Below, piece by piece: positions 24,113-33,013 of a stretch of 37,904 bases of DNA. A model generated the notes under the pieces. The model did no database searches and had not been told where the DNA came from. It saw only the letters and a list, made by a program, of their open reading frames with translations. How positions within the stretch are numbered: position 1 is the first letter of the stretch; every line of letters begins with the position of its first letter. The position numbers were made by a program, and so were the translations under genes. The stretch comes from Sediminimonas qiaohouensis DSM 21189. GTDB lineage: Bacteria; Pseudomonadota; Alphaproteobacteria; Rhodobacterales; Rhodobacteraceae. The DNA lies in NCBI RefSeq assembly GCF_000423645.1, contig NZ_AUIJ01000028.1:1-37904 (forward strand). Reading direction: 5' to 3'.

Positions 24113-25143
24113 GCGCGCGGTGCTTGCATGTGCTGGAGGCCGGACCGTCGGTGACGGTGCAGGATGCCGGGCGCCCCGGTTTCCTGGGCGAGGGTTTATC
24201 GCGGTCGGGGGCGGCGGATGCGCTGGCGCTGGCCGAGGGGGCGGCGCTATTGCGGCAGGGGGCGGATCTGGCGGCGGTGGAGATGGCGGGGATGGGGGGC
24301 ACGTTCCGGACCAGCCACGACATGCGCATCGCGCTGACCGGCGCGCCGATGCGGGCCGATCTGGACGGTTCGCGCCTGACGTGGAATGCCAGCCACCTGT
24401 TGCCCGCCGGTGCGGTCCTGCGGATCGGCGCGGCGGAGGCAGGCAATTATGGCTACCTGCATCTGGGGGGCGGTGTGGCGACGCGGCCGGTACTGGGCTC
24501 GCGCGCGGCGCATCTGGCGGCCGGTGTGGGGCGGGCCTTGCAGGCGGGCGATGACGTGCCGGTGGGCGATGACAGCGGGGGCGCGTGTGGCCTGACGCTG
24601 GATCCCGTCCCGCGGTTCAATGGCGGGGAGCTGCGGATCACGGAATCGATGCAGACGGCGCTGTTCTCGGATGAGACGCGGGCGCGGTTCGAGGACACGG
24701 AGTTTGCCCGCGATGCGCGCGCCAACCGCATGGGCGTGCGCATGGCCTTTGACGGCGCGCCGTTTGCCGCCGAGGGGCAGTTGGCGATCCTGTCCGAGGT
24801 GATCGTTCCCGGCGACATCCAGATGACCGGCGATGGCACGCCTTTCGTGCTGTTGCCCGAGTGCCAGACAACGGGGGGGTATCCGCGCATCGGTACGGTG
24901 ATCCCGCCCGACATGCCGCGCGTGGCGCAGGCCGGGCCGGGGGCCGCGTTGCGGTTCCGGTTCATCAGCCAGCAAGAGGGCGTCGAGGCCCTGCGCCGGC
25001 ACCGCGATGCACTGGCCGCGCTGCCGCGGTCCGTGCGACCATTGTTGCGCGATCCCGCGCAGATGCCCGACCTGTTGTCGTATCGCTTGATCGATGGCGC
25101 GGTGTCGGCGCATGATCCAGACCCGGAAGGAGACAGGAAATGA
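24109..25143 (+). CDS. pxpC: PxpC, 5-oxoprolinase subunit C
   Basis: This 344-residue protein belongs to the biotin-dependent carboxyltransferase (KipA/allophanate hydrolase subunit 2) family. It begins with the typical VTVQDAGRPGFLGEGLSRSG segment and carries RANRMGVRMAF near the middle. ECQTTGGYPRIGTVIPPDMPRVAQ follows in the second half. PxpC binds PxpB to form the ATP-dependent part of 5-oxoprolinase. It overlaps pxpB at its start and pxpA at its end (ATGA in both cases). The length is slightly above the E. coli protein (about 310). Related proteins in other operons act on urea derivatives, but the pxpA partner favours oxoprolinase. Confidence 0.92.
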   Translation: MSARCLHVLEAGPSVTVQDAGRPGFLGEGLSRSGAADALALAEGAALLRQGADLAAVEMAGMGGTFRTSHDMRIALTGAPMRADLDGSRLTWNASHLLPAGAVLRIGAAEAGNYGYLHLGGGVATRPVLGSRAAHLAAGVGRALQAGDDVPVGDDSGGACGLTLDPVPRFNGGELRITESMQTALFSDETRARFEDTEFARDARANRMGVRMAFDGAPFAAEGQLAILSEVIVPGDIQMTGDGTPFVLLPECQTTGGYPRIGTVIPPDMPRVAQAGPGAALRFRFISQQEGVEALRRHRDALAALPRSVRPLLRDPAQMPDLLSYRLIDGAVSAHDPDPEGDRK

Positions 25144-25901
25144 CCCTGAGTGTCGATCTCAATGCCGATATGGGCGAAAGCTTTGGCGCGTGGAAAATGG
25201 GCGATGACGCGGCGCTGCTGGATATCGTGACATCGGCCAATATCGCGTGCGGGTTCCATGCGGGTGATCCGGACGTGATGTTCGACACGATGCGCCGGGC
25301 GGTGGCGTGCAATGTGGGCATAGGCGCGCATCCCGGGTTTGACGATCTGGCCGGATTTGGCCGACATCGCCGCCATGTGCCGCATGCCAGCCTGGCCAAC
25401 CAGGTGCGCTACCAGGTGGGGGCGTCGCTGGCGATGGCGCGGGCGGCGGGCGGCGCCGTGCGGCATCTGAAGCTGCACGGGGCGCTGGCCAACATGGCGT
25501 CGGAGGATATGGAACTGGCGCGCGTGTGCTACGACGCGGCGCTGTCGGTGGCGCCGGACCTGCGCATCATGGTGCTGGCCGCGACCGCGCAACAGCAGGC
25601 GGCCGAGGCGCTGGGCTGTGCGTGGGTGGGCGAGATTTTCGCGGATCGCGCCTATGACGACGACGCCACGCTGGTTGACCGCTCGCAGCCGGGGGCGGTG
25701 ATCCACGATCCGCGCATCGCCGGGCCGCGCATTGCCGACATGGTCAAGAAGGGCGCGATCGTCACGGAAAGTGGCAAGGAGATCCCGACGCGCATCGATA
25801 CCATCTGCCTGCACGGTGACACCGCGACGGCGGTGCAGATCGCACAGTCGGTGCGCGATATGCTGCAGGCGGCTGGCGTGACGGTTCAGGCCTTTGATTG
25901 A
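25140..25901 (+). CDS. pxpA: PxpA, 5-oxoprolinase subunit A (LamB/YcsF family)
   Basis: This 253-residue protein opens with the hallmark VDLNADMGESFGAWKMGDD and NIACGFHAGDPDVM, then KLHGALANMA near residue 115 and GEIFADRAYDDD near 160. PxpA is the catalytic partner that, with PxpBC, opens the lactam ring of 5-oxoproline. All signature residues seen by eye are intact. It is the last gene of the TRAP-permease-pxp operon and converges on the HlyD-like gene after 64 bases with no clear terminator. A related lactam as true substrate cannot be excluded. Confidence 0.94.
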   Translation: MTLSVDLNADMGESFGAWKMGDDAALLDIVTSANIACGFHAGDPDVMFDTMRRAVACNVGIGAHPGFDDLAGFGRHRRHVPHASLANQVRYQVGASLAMARAAGGAVRHLKLHGALANMASEDMELARVCYDAALSVAPDLRIMVLAATAQQQAAEALGCAWVGEIFADRAYDDDATLVDRSQPGAVIHDPRIAGPRIADMVKKGAIVTESGKEIPTRIDTICLHGDTATAVQIAQSVRDMLQAAGVTVQAFD

Positions 25902-25965
25902 GGCTGCGGCGGGTCAGTAGGCGGTGCAACGGTTGAGGTGCCGCGCAGGGTGCTGTTGGCGAGCG

Positions 25966-27198
25966 TTAGTAGGCGCTGCGCGGGGCGATGCGGGCGCCAT
26001 CTGTGAGGCCCGCGGGCGGGTACATCACGATGCGCGCGCCGTCTTCGATCCCCGATGTGATCGCCGCCGACACGCCGTTGTTGGCGGCGATCTCGACCGG
26101 GGTTTTGTGCGCGATGCCGTCGCGCGCGACGAACAGGGCCCAGCCTTCGCCATCGCGGAAAAGTGCGCCTGCGGGCACTTTCAGGGCGTCGTCGTCGGAC
26201 CATTCGATGATCCGCACCTCGACGCGGTAGCCATGGCCAAGCGCGGCGCGGTCCTCGTGCGGGCTGTCGAAGCCGATGGTGACGGTCACGCGCTGTTCCT
26301 CGACGCCTAGGGCAGAGGTGCGGGTAAAGCCCCACGGCGCGATCCGCGTCACGGTGCCGGACAGGGGGCGCGGCCCGCCCCAGTCGTCGATGATGACGGC
26401 GTCGCCGGGGGCGATGCGCACGGCGTCCCGGCTTAGCAAATCGGCCTGCACCTCCAGCCCCTCGGCGATGTTGCCGATCTCAAGCACCGGGGTGCCGGCG
26501 GGCAGGGTGGTTTCGCTTTGCTGCATGACCCGCAGGATACGGCCCGATATGGGCGCATGCAGGTCAATGATCTGGGCGTCGCCGTTGCCGCCCGCCTTCT
26601 GCTCGGCGGTTTCGTCGAAACTGCGCAGTTGCGCGCGGGCGTTATCAAGCTGCGCCACCCGCATCGAGATGCTGGCCCGCGCGGTATCGAGGGCCGCCTC
26701 GGCGGCGCGGGCGCTGCGTTCGCTGGCGTCCAGCGCCGCCTGGCTGGCGATGTCGCGGTCAAACAGCTTGCGGGTGCGTTCCAGGTTGGCCTGCGCCAGG
26801 TCGCGGTCGGCCTGGGCCTTGTGCAGATCGGCCTGGGCAAGGCGCAGCGCCGCCTCGGCGGCGGTGACATTGGCGCGGGCCTGTTCGCGGGTGCGCGCAT
26901 CCAGGGCCGCCGACACAGTGGGCCGCATCCGCGCCACGACGGTGTCGCCGCGCGTGACGCTGTCTCCGGCCTCGACCTCGACCCGCATCAGGCGGCCGGT
27001 GATCGGGGTTGAAACGACGTAGGGCTCGTGCACGCGGGTGCGCCCCTCTTCGTCGATGGTCACGCGCATGGCGCCGCGCTCGGCTGTGCCGATATCCACC
27101 AGTTGCGGGCGCGGCCAGAAGGCGTAGCCAAGCCCCGCCAGAACGATGCCCGCGATGGCAAGGCCGATGACGATGCGCGAATGTTTCCTGCGTGCCAT
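25966..27198 (-). CDS. HlyD-like periplasmic adaptor of an ABC exporter
   Basis: This 410-residue protein has an N-terminal membrane helix (about residues 8-27) and a lipoyl half-domain (VVSTPITGRLMRVEVEAGDSV). A long alanine-rich coiled-coil hairpin follows at about residues 100-200. The second lipoyl half is IDLHAPISGRILRVMQQSETT, then a beta-barrel. This is the MacA/HlyD plan. It is the last gene after an ATPase and a tandem-FtsX permease, three bases after the permease stop. Together they would make a tripartite-type exporter in the cell envelope. The cargo is unknown. Confidence 0.88.
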   Translation of the reverse strand: MARRKHSRIVIGLAIAGIVLAGLGYAFWPRPQLVDIGTAERGAMRVTIDEEGRTRVHEPYVVSTPITGRLMRVEVEAGDSVTRGDTVVARMRPTVSAALDARTREQARANVTAAEAALRLAQADLHKAQADRDLAQANLERTRKLFDRDIASQAALDASERSARAAEAALDTARASISMRVAQLDNARAQLRSFDETAEQKAGGNGDAQIIDLHAPISGRILRVMQQSETTLPAGTPVLEIGNIAEGLEVQADLLSRDAVRIAPGDAVIIDDWGGPRPLSGTVTRIAPWGFTRTSALGVEEQRVTVTIGFDSPHEDRAALGHGYRVEVRIIEWSDDDALKVPAGALFRDGEGWALFVARDGIAHKTPVEIAANNGVSAAITSGIEDGARIVMYPPAGLTDGARIAPRSAY

Positions 27199-27201
27199 GT
27201 T

Positions 27202-29568
27202 CTATTCCCGTGTCTTGAGGGCGGATACCAGGTCCAGCCGCGTCAGGTTGCGCCACACTAGGAACGCCGACACCGTCGCCGCGATCACAACGGCCAGAAT
27301 GGCGGCGCCGTAGTTTGAGGCATGGAACACAACCGGAATTTGGTAAAGATCGGTGCTGAACCCTTCGACAATCGCCCAAGTCAAGCCATAGCCCAGTCCG
27401 ATGCCAAGGGGAATGGCCAGAAGCGTCACGATCGCCAACTCGCCCAGCAGGACGAAACCGGCCTCGGCGCGGGTAAAGCCCATGACCCGAAGGCTGGCCA
27501 AATCGCGGCTGCGTTCGGCAAAGGCGATGCGGGCGGCGTTGTAGACGATGCCGAAGGTGATGATCGCCGCAACCAGCAGCATCACGTAGCGCACCGATCC
27601 CGGCCCGGTGTTCATCAGATCGACCAGCGCAGTGCGCGCATCCGCCTTGAGGGTCACGCCAGCCACCGCCGGCATGTCCTTGATCGCCTGGTACAGCGTC
27701 TCGCGCGATGCGCTGTCGATGGTCAGCAGGGCGCCCGAGATGCGCCCCGGCTCGTTCAAAGCGCGGCCGAGTGCGTCGATTTCCATGAACGCGGGCGCGC
27801 CCAGCAGGGTTTGCGCAACCGCCGTCACCGGCAGGTGCAGGACCGGGCGGCGCCCCTCGCGGACCTCGACATAGAGCATGTCACCGGTGCGCACCTTCAG
27901 GATATCGGCAAGCGGTTCGGCCAGTGTTATGCCGCCGCCGCGCAGGGCTAGGGGCTCTTCGTTGGCGTCGATGATGCGGTTGAGCGCGGGCTCTCGCGGG
28001 CGGCCCTCGAGGGTGCCGCGATAGGTGTTGGTGCCGTTGCGCAGGATCGCGGGCACGATGCGCAGCGGCTCGGTTCGTTGCACGCCGTCCATGCGGCGTA
28101 ACTCCAGCAGGGTCTTGCGCGGCACCGGGTGGGTGAACATGACCGTCATGTCCGAGCGGTTCATCACCGTGAAGGACAGGTCCACCGCCGTTGTGAAGCC
28201 GCTGACCACCGTCAGGGTGGAGGCCGACAGCGCCATGCCGGCGGCGATGCCCACAACACTGCCCAGCATGCGGCCGGGATAGCGGCTCAGCCGGCGCAGG
28301 ACCATGCGGCTGGGTTGATCCAGGACGCGCCGGAATACGCCGGCAAGGTCAAACGTGCGGCTGTAGTCGGGCGGGGCTGGTGGGCGCATGGCGACCGCTG
28401 GCGTCAGGGCAAAGACGTGGCGCACAACGGCCAGCCCGCCCATCGTCGCGGCAAGGATGCTGATCGCGAAGCCGGTGACGAAGCTGATCGGGTCGAGGGT
28501 GAAGACAAGGAAGGGGAACTTGAAATAGGTCTGGTAGAACACGGCCAGGGCATGCCCCGCCGAGATCCCCGCGATGGACCCGGCAACGGCGCCGACCACC
28601 GCGATCAGCACCACCAGTTTGAGGTAGTGCAGGCTGACCTCCGCCCCGGAATAGCCGAACGCCTTGAGCAGGCCTATCTGCTCGCGCTCGGCCTGAACGA
28701 TGCGTGCGACCACGATATAGAGAAGGAACGCCGCGATCCCCAGGAAGATGGGCGGCACCGTCGTGGCCGATGATGTCAGCCCGCGAATTTCCTCGGTGAC
28801 AAAGCGGTTCGATGGCAGATCTGCCAGGCCATAGGCCCCGGTGGCGCCAAAGGGGGCCAGTGTCCGGTCGGCCACGTCGATGATGGCCTGCGGATTTGTG
28901 CCCCGCTCCAACTTCAGCAACATCTCGTTGAACGCGCCGCGCAGGTCATAGGCGGCCGCAAGCGCGGTGCGGCGCATCCAGAACACCGCGAAGCGGGCGT
29001 CGTCGGGGACCAATTCGCCCGGCGCGGTAGTATAGAGGAACTCGGGCGCACGGGCCAAGCCGACGATGCGCAGGCTATGGCGCGCGCCGTTCATCGTAAC
29101 GTCGAGGCTGTCGCCCGGGGCGATGCCGCGGGCCTTGGCAAAGGCCGTCAGAAGAACGATTTCATCCGCGCTGGCAGAGCGCGGCAGCCTGCCTTCGGCA
29201 AGGTAGATATCATTGAGCCGCGGCGTTCCCGCGTCGGGCAGCGATAGCGCCTGCGCCCGGATCGGAAGGGCCCCTGCGCCCGGGTCGATCAGGGCCTGCC
29301 CCTTGATCCGGGTGGTGGCCGCGGCGACCCGCCGGTCGCTGGCAAGCCGCTCTGCCATCCGTTCGGGCGCGCGGGTGACGGGCACGAACACATCGGCAAG
29401 ACGGTAGCGATCATAATAGGCGAGGCGTGTTTCATCGAGGGTGTTGACCAGCCCGGTCATCATCACCTGCATCAGCACGCCCAGCCCGATCACCAGCGCG
29501 ATCGCCCCTGCCTGCCCCTTGATGCGCCACAGATCGCGCAGGAGCTTGCGATCGAGCGGGGCTACCAT
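27202..29568 (-). CDS. ABC transporter permease with two FtsX domains
   Basis: This 788-residue membrane protein has two FtsX-type modules. An N-terminal helix and periplasmic domain lead to three helices at about residues 270-390. A second helix, periplasmic domain and three helices end the protein. Both modules show the family's [15 protein letters not shown] or [15 protein letters not shown] coupling segments. A single chain with both halves differs from MacB, which dimerises and carries its own ATPase. The start overlaps the ATPase stop by seven bases. Function is probably export or extraction of lipids, peptides or small molecules; not resolved. Confidence 0.9.
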   Translation of the reverse strand: MVAPLDRKLLRDLWRIKGQAGAIALVIGLGVLMQVMMTGLVNTLDETRLAYYDRYRLADVFVPVTRAPERMAERLASDRRVAAATTRIKGQALIDPGAGALPIRAQALSLPDAGTPRLNDIYLAEGRLPRSASADEIVLLTAFAKARGIAPGDSLDVTMNGARHSLRIVGLARAPEFLYTTAPGELVPDDARFAVFWMRRTALAAAYDLRGAFNEMLLKLERGTNPQAIIDVADRTLAPFGATGAYGLADLPSNRFVTEEIRGLTSSATTVPPIFLGIAAFLLYIVVARIVQAEREQIGLLKAFGYSGAEVSLHYLKLVVLIAVVGAVAGSIAGISAGHALAVFYQTYFKFPFLVFTLDPISFVTGFAISILAATMGGLAVVRHVFALTPAVAMRPPAPPDYSRTFDLAGVFRRVLDQPSRMVLRRLSRYPGRMLGSVVGIAAGMALSASTLTVVSGFTTAVDLSFTVMNRSDMTVMFTHPVPRKTLLELRRMDGVQRTEPLRIVPAILRNGTNTYRGTLEGRPREPALNRIIDANEEPLALRGGGITLAEPLADILKVRTGDMLYVEVREGRRPVLHLPVTAVAQTLLGAPAFMEIDALGRALNEPGRISGALLTIDSASRETLYQAIKDMPAVAGVTLKADARTALVDLMNTGPGSVRYVMLLVAAIITFGIVYNAARIAFAERSRDLASLRVMGFTRAEAGFVLLGELAIVTLLAIPLGIGLGYGLTWAIVEGFSTDLYQIPVVFHASNYGAAILAVVIAATVSAFLVWRNLTRLDLVSALKTRE

Positions 29569-30284
29569 TCTATATCTGCCGCGCTGAGGGGGGTGTCGTT
29601 GCAGACCACCTCGCGGATATCGCCATCGGAGAAATGGATCACGCGGTTGGCCATGGCCGCGGTCGCGGCGGCGTGCGTCACGATGAGAACCGTGGTGCCG
29701 AGCCGCTTGTTCACGTCCGATAGCACCTTGAGCACCGCGCGGCCCGTGGTGCTATCGAGCGCGCCGGTCGGCTCGTCGCAAAACAGCACCGTCGGCTGCT
29801 TGGCCACGGCGCGGGCAATGGCGACGCGCTGCTGTTCGCCGCCGGACAGCTCGGACGGGTAATGATGGCTGCGCGCGGCCAGCCCGACCAGCGCTAGCGC
29901 CTCGGCCGGCTCCATCGGGTTGGCGGCTATTTCGGTGACCAGCTCGACGTTTTCATAGGCGGTCAGGCTGGGCATCAGGTTGTAGAACTGAAACACAAAG
30001 CCGACGTGATCGCGACGGTAGCGAGTCAACTGTTTGTCGCTCATGGCGGTCAGGTCGCTGCCTTGGAACATCACGCGCCCGTCACTGGCCCGGTCCAAGC
30101 CGCCGATGATATTGAGCAGCGTTGACTTGCCGCTACCCGATGGGCCGAGCAGCACGACCAGCTCGCCCTCGGGCAGGGTCAGGTCGAGCCCGCGCAGGGC
30201 GTGCACGGCCGCCGGCCCGGTGCCATAGACCTTGCTTAGCGATGTCACGGTGAAGATCGGTGTGGTCTGGCTTTGGCTTTGCAC
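29562..30284 (-). CDS. ABC exporter ATPase (MacB/LolD-like)
   Basis: This 240-residue ATPase has Walker [10 protein letters not shown] at about residues 47-55. The Q-loop region is [20 protein letters not shown], typical of the MacB/LolD group. The signature is LSGGEQQR and Walker B reads [11 protein letters not shown], with the switch histidine in VTHAA. A GGAGG lies eight bases before the ATG. It powers the tandem-FtsX permease that overlaps its end. The AEC-family permease gene lies 78 bases upstream on the same strand and may or may not share its transcript. Confidence 0.92.
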   Translation of the reverse strand: MQSQSQTTPIFTVTSLSKVYGTGPAAVHALRGLDLTLPEGELVVLLGPSGSGKSTLLNIIGGLDRASDGRVMFQGSDLTAMSDKQLTRYRRDHVGFVFQFYNLMPSLTAYENVELVTEIAANPMEPAEALALVGLAARSHHYPSELSGGEQQRVAIARAVAKQPTVLFCDEPTGALDSTTGRAVLKVLSDVNKRLGTTVLIVTHAAATAAMANRVIHFSDGDIREVVCNDTPLSAADIEW

Positions 30285-30362
30285 GGCGAATCCTCCGGTG
30301 CCACACCGCCAGCCTATCCAATCCGGCGGCCGTTTCCAGTGGCAAGATGCGCGCGGATTGCC

Positions 30363-31292
30363 TCAGGGCAAGGCGCCCAGCCACACCCAGACCGTGAGGA
30401 TCGAGATAGACGTTCCGATCAGCACCGAAGAGGCTGCCACCCGCCGCGCGCGCCCGTAGATCGAGGCGAAGACGTAGGTGTTGATCCCCGGCGCCATCGA
30501 CGCGGTCAGCACCGCCGAGCGGAACCCGTCGCGATCGAGCCCCAGTGTCCGGCCCATGAGCCATGTCGTCGCCGGGTGCGCGATCAGGGCAACTGCGCAG
30601 ACCCAGGCGATCACCTTCAGATCGCCCTCGGGGCGGTAGCGCACCAGAACGCCGCCCATCCCGAACAAGGCCGCCGGAAGGGCGGCGCGCACCACCAGAT
30701 CGACCGCGTCCGTTACCGGCCCCGGCAGGGTGATGCCGCCCAGGTTCACGATGAAGCCAAGCGCGATGCCGATCACAAGCGCGTTGCGGAACATCGCGCG
30801 CGTGACCGTCGCGACCAGTTTCAACGGCGCGCGGCCGCGTGCGCGCACGATTTCCATGACCGTGATGCCGAGACCGTAGCAAAACGGCGAGTGCACCGAG
30901 ATGATGGCGTAGTTCGCGGTCAGGGCGCCTGCGCCGTAGGCGCGCTCGGTGATGGGCAGGCCCAACATCAAGGAGTTGGAAAACAGGCAGCAGAACCCGA
31001 TGGCGACGCAATCCTCCCAATCGCGGCGGAAGATCAGGCGTGCGCCGAACAGACCCGCCAGGAACCCGACCGTTGCGCCGCTATAGAACGAGACAAGCAG
31101 CCTTGGGTGAAAGCTTTGGCTGAGGTCCAGTTTCGAGATCGCGGCGAACAGCAGGCAGGGGATCGCGAAGTTCTGGGTGAAGCTCATCAGCCCGTCGACG
31201 CCGCCCTCCGAGAAAAGGCGCAGTCGCACCGCCATGTAGCCAAAGCCGATCACCACGAAGACCGGAAGGATGACGTCGAGCAGGGCTTGCAT
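30363..31292 (-). CDS. AEC (auxin efflux carrier) family permease
   Basis: This 309-residue membrane protein has about ten helices and the five-helix inverted repeat expected of the AEC/BART superfamily. The N-terminal VILPVFVVIGFGYMAVRLRLF and FTQNFAIPCLLFAAISKL, plus CLLFSNSLMLGLPI, match the family. Members transport malate, malonate or other organic acids. It stands between the exporter cluster and the metallo-hydrolase gene, on the same strand as both. The short repeat at 31341-31372 separates it from the housekeeping cluster. The substrate is unknown. Confidence 0.88.
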   Translation of the reverse strand: MQALLDVILPVFVVIGFGYMAVRLRLFSEGGVDGLMSFTQNFAIPCLLFAAISKLDLSQSFHPRLLVSFYSGATVGFLAGLFGARLIFRRDWEDCVAIGFCCLFSNSLMLGLPITERAYGAGALTANYAIISVHSPFCYGLGITVMEIVRARGRAPLKLVATVTRAMFRNALVIGIALGFIVNLGGITLPGPVTDAVDLVVRAALPAALFGMGGVLVRYRPEGDLKVIAWVCAVALIAHPATTWLMGRTLGLDRDGFRSAVLTASMAPGINTYVFASIYGRARRVAASSVLIGTSISILTVWVWLGALP

Positions 31293-31340
31293 CTAGTGCC
31301 CCCGCCGCGGACGATGTGCGGGGTGGCCCATGAATGGACG

Positions 31341-31372
31341 CCTCCGGCGGGAGTATTTGGGGCAAGATGAAG
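31341..31372 (+). repeat. Intergenic repeat, copy 2, with small GC hairpin
   Basis: Bases 31351-31372 repeat the 3253-3274 block at 20 of 22 positions, here on the plus strand. They are preceded by CCTCCGGCGG, so CTCC-GGCG-GGAG can form a small hairpin followed by TATTT. It lies 17 bases beyond the metallo-hydrolase stop. A role as transcript end or spacer element is inferred. Confidence 0.6.
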
Positions 31373-31389
31373 ACCGGGGCGCGTGCATG

Positions 31390-32187
31390 TCAGTCCGGCA
31401 GAGTGATCACCATCCCGTCATGGGCGGGGGTGATGTGCTCGGGCGTTTCATCTTTTACCGTCTGGTAGTCCAGATCGATATGCATGTTGGTCAGCACCGC
31501 GCGGTGCGGAGCGGCGCGGGCGATCCAGTCGAGTGTCATGTCGAGGTGCGCATGCGTGGGGTGGGGGGGGCGGCGCAGGGCGTCGACCACCCAGTAGTCA
31601 AGGTTTTCCAGCATCTTCCAGGATGCCCCGGGCAGGCCGACGGCGTCGGGCAGGTAGGCCAGCGTCCCGATGCGAAATCCGAGCGCATCTATCGAGCCGT
31701 GATTGGCCTTGAACGGGATCAGGTGCACGGGGCCGCCCGCGCCCTCGATTGTGATTTCCCCCTTGATGGTGTGCATGTCAAGGATCGGGGGGTAGGGGCT
31801 ATCTTCGGGCTGCACGAAGGCGTAGCCGAAGCGCGAGTAGAGGTCGTTTTGGGTGTCGCCATCGGCCCAGACGGGCAGGCGACGGCGCATGTTGAAGACG
31901 ATCATGCGCAGATCGTCCAGCCCGTGCACGTGATCTGCGTGGGAATGGGTGTAGACCACCGCGTCCAGTTCGCCCACGCCGGCATCGAGAAGTTGCGCGC
32001 GCAGGTCCGGGGAGGTGTCGATCAGCACCCGCGTGGTGCCTTGGTCGGTCACGCGTTCGACCAGCATCGAGCAGCGGCGGCGGTTGTTTTTCGGGTTGTT
32101 CGGGTCGCAATCGCCCCAGTGGCCGCCAAGCCGTGGCACCCCGCCGGAAGATCCGCAACCCAGGATGGTATATCGCAGGTCTGCCAT
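31390..32187 (-). CDS. MBL-fold metallo-hydrolase, PhnP-like family
   Basis: This 265-residue protein has the metallo-beta-lactamase motif THSHADHVHGLDD (H-x-H-x-D-H) at about residues 80-92. Further metal-site candidates are NHGSIDALGF, the aspartate of LAYLPDAVGLP and the histidine of LTNMHIDLDY. It begins with GCGSSGGVPRLGG, as in the COG1235/PhnP group of phosphodiesterases. The start overlaps the tatD stop (TGATG). It usually travels with tatD in alphaproteobacteria, so a general nucleic-acid or cyclic-phosphate role is likely. It could also serve as the missing PhnP of the phosphonate pathway; unproven. Confidence 0.88.
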   Translation of the reverse strand: MADLRYTILGCGSSGGVPRLGGHWGDCDPNNPKNNRRRCSMLVERVTDQGTTRVLIDTSPDLRAQLLDAGVGELDAVVYTHSHADHVHGLDDLRMIVFNMRRRLPVWADGDTQNDLYSRFGYAFVQPEDSPYPPILDMHTIKGEITIEGAGGPVHLIPFKANHGSIDALGFRIGTLAYLPDAVGLPGASWKMLENLDYWVVDALRRPPHPTHAHLDMTLDWIARAAPHRAVLTNMHIDLDYQTVKDETPEHITPAHDGMVITLPD

Positions 32188-32996
32188 CAGGCGCTGGCCT
32201 TGCCATACGCGGCGGCCTTGGCGAACAGCCGGTCGAAATTGGCCTGCGTGTGCGCGGCGAATTCGGCGTAGTCCAGGCCAAGCACCTCGGCCCCGCGGCG
32301 GGCGGTGTGGGCGGTATAGGCGGGTTCGTTCCGCTTGCCGCGATAGGGCGGCGGGGCGAGGTAGGGGGCGTCGGTTTCGACGAGGATGCGATCGCGCGGC
32401 GCGGCGGCGAAAATCTGGCGCAGGGCCTCGCTTTTGGGGAAGGCGGCGATGCCGGACATCGACAGGTAGAAGCCCAGATCAAGCGCCGCGCGGGCCAGTT
32501 CGGCACTTGAGGAAAAGCAGTGCATGACGCATGCGTAGGGGCCGTTGCGGTATTCCTCGGTCAGGATGCGGACCATGTCGTCATCCGCGTCGCGCGCATG
32601 GATGATCAGCGGCAGGCCGGTCTCGCGGGCGACTGCTATGTGGATGCGCAAGCTGTCTTTTTGCACCTGCGCGGAGTCGGCGGTGTAGTGGTAATCCAGA
32701 CCCGATTCGCCGATGCCGACGAATTTCGGATGCTGCGCGAGAGCGACAAGCTCGTCCACGGACGCCATCGGTTCGTCGGCGGCGCTCATGGGGTGGGTGC
32801 CGGCGGCGTAGAACACGGGGGCATAGGTTTCGGCGATGGCGCGCACCTGGGGCTCGGCCGACAGGCGGGTGCAGATGGTGACCATGCGGGTTACGCCCGC
32901 CTCGGCGGCGCGCGCGATGATCGCGTCGCGTTCGCCATCGAAATCTGGGAAATCAAGATGACAATGGCTGTCGGTGATTTCAATCGGTTCGCTCAT
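32187..32996 (-). CDS. tatD: TatD family metal-dependent DNase
   Basis: This 269-residue TIM-barrel hydrolase opens with TDSHCHLDF, where the two histidines at about residues 11 and 13 bind metal. It continues with GIGESGLDYHY and IIHARDADDD, and ends with LVETDAPYLAPPPYRGKRNEP. These are all TatD hallmarks. TatD proteins are 3'-5' exonucleases linked to DNA repair and fragmentation. It follows holB after 17 bases and overlaps the metallo-hydrolase start. Despite the name it has no role in Tat export. Confidence 0.95.
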   Translation of the reverse strand: MSEPIEITDSHCHLDFPDFDGERDAIIARAAEAGVTRMVTICTRLSAEPQVRAIAETYAPVFYAAGTHPMSAADEPMASVDELVALAQHPKFVGIGESGLDYHYTADSAQVQKDSLRIHIAVARETGLPLIIHARDADDDMVRILTEEYRNGPYACVMHCFSSSAELARAALDLGFYLSMSGIAAFPKSEALRQIFAAAPRDRILVETDAPYLAPPPYRGKRNEPAYTAHTARRGAEVLGLDYAEFAAHTQANFDRLFAKAAAYGKASA

Positions 32997-33013
32997 CGCG
33001 CCCCCATGGCGGC

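Noticed and set aside
31390-32187. Firm naming of the MBL-fold gene as phnP
   Set aside because: Its linkage to tatD and holB is the standard housekeeping context, so only family-level PhnP similarity is claimed.
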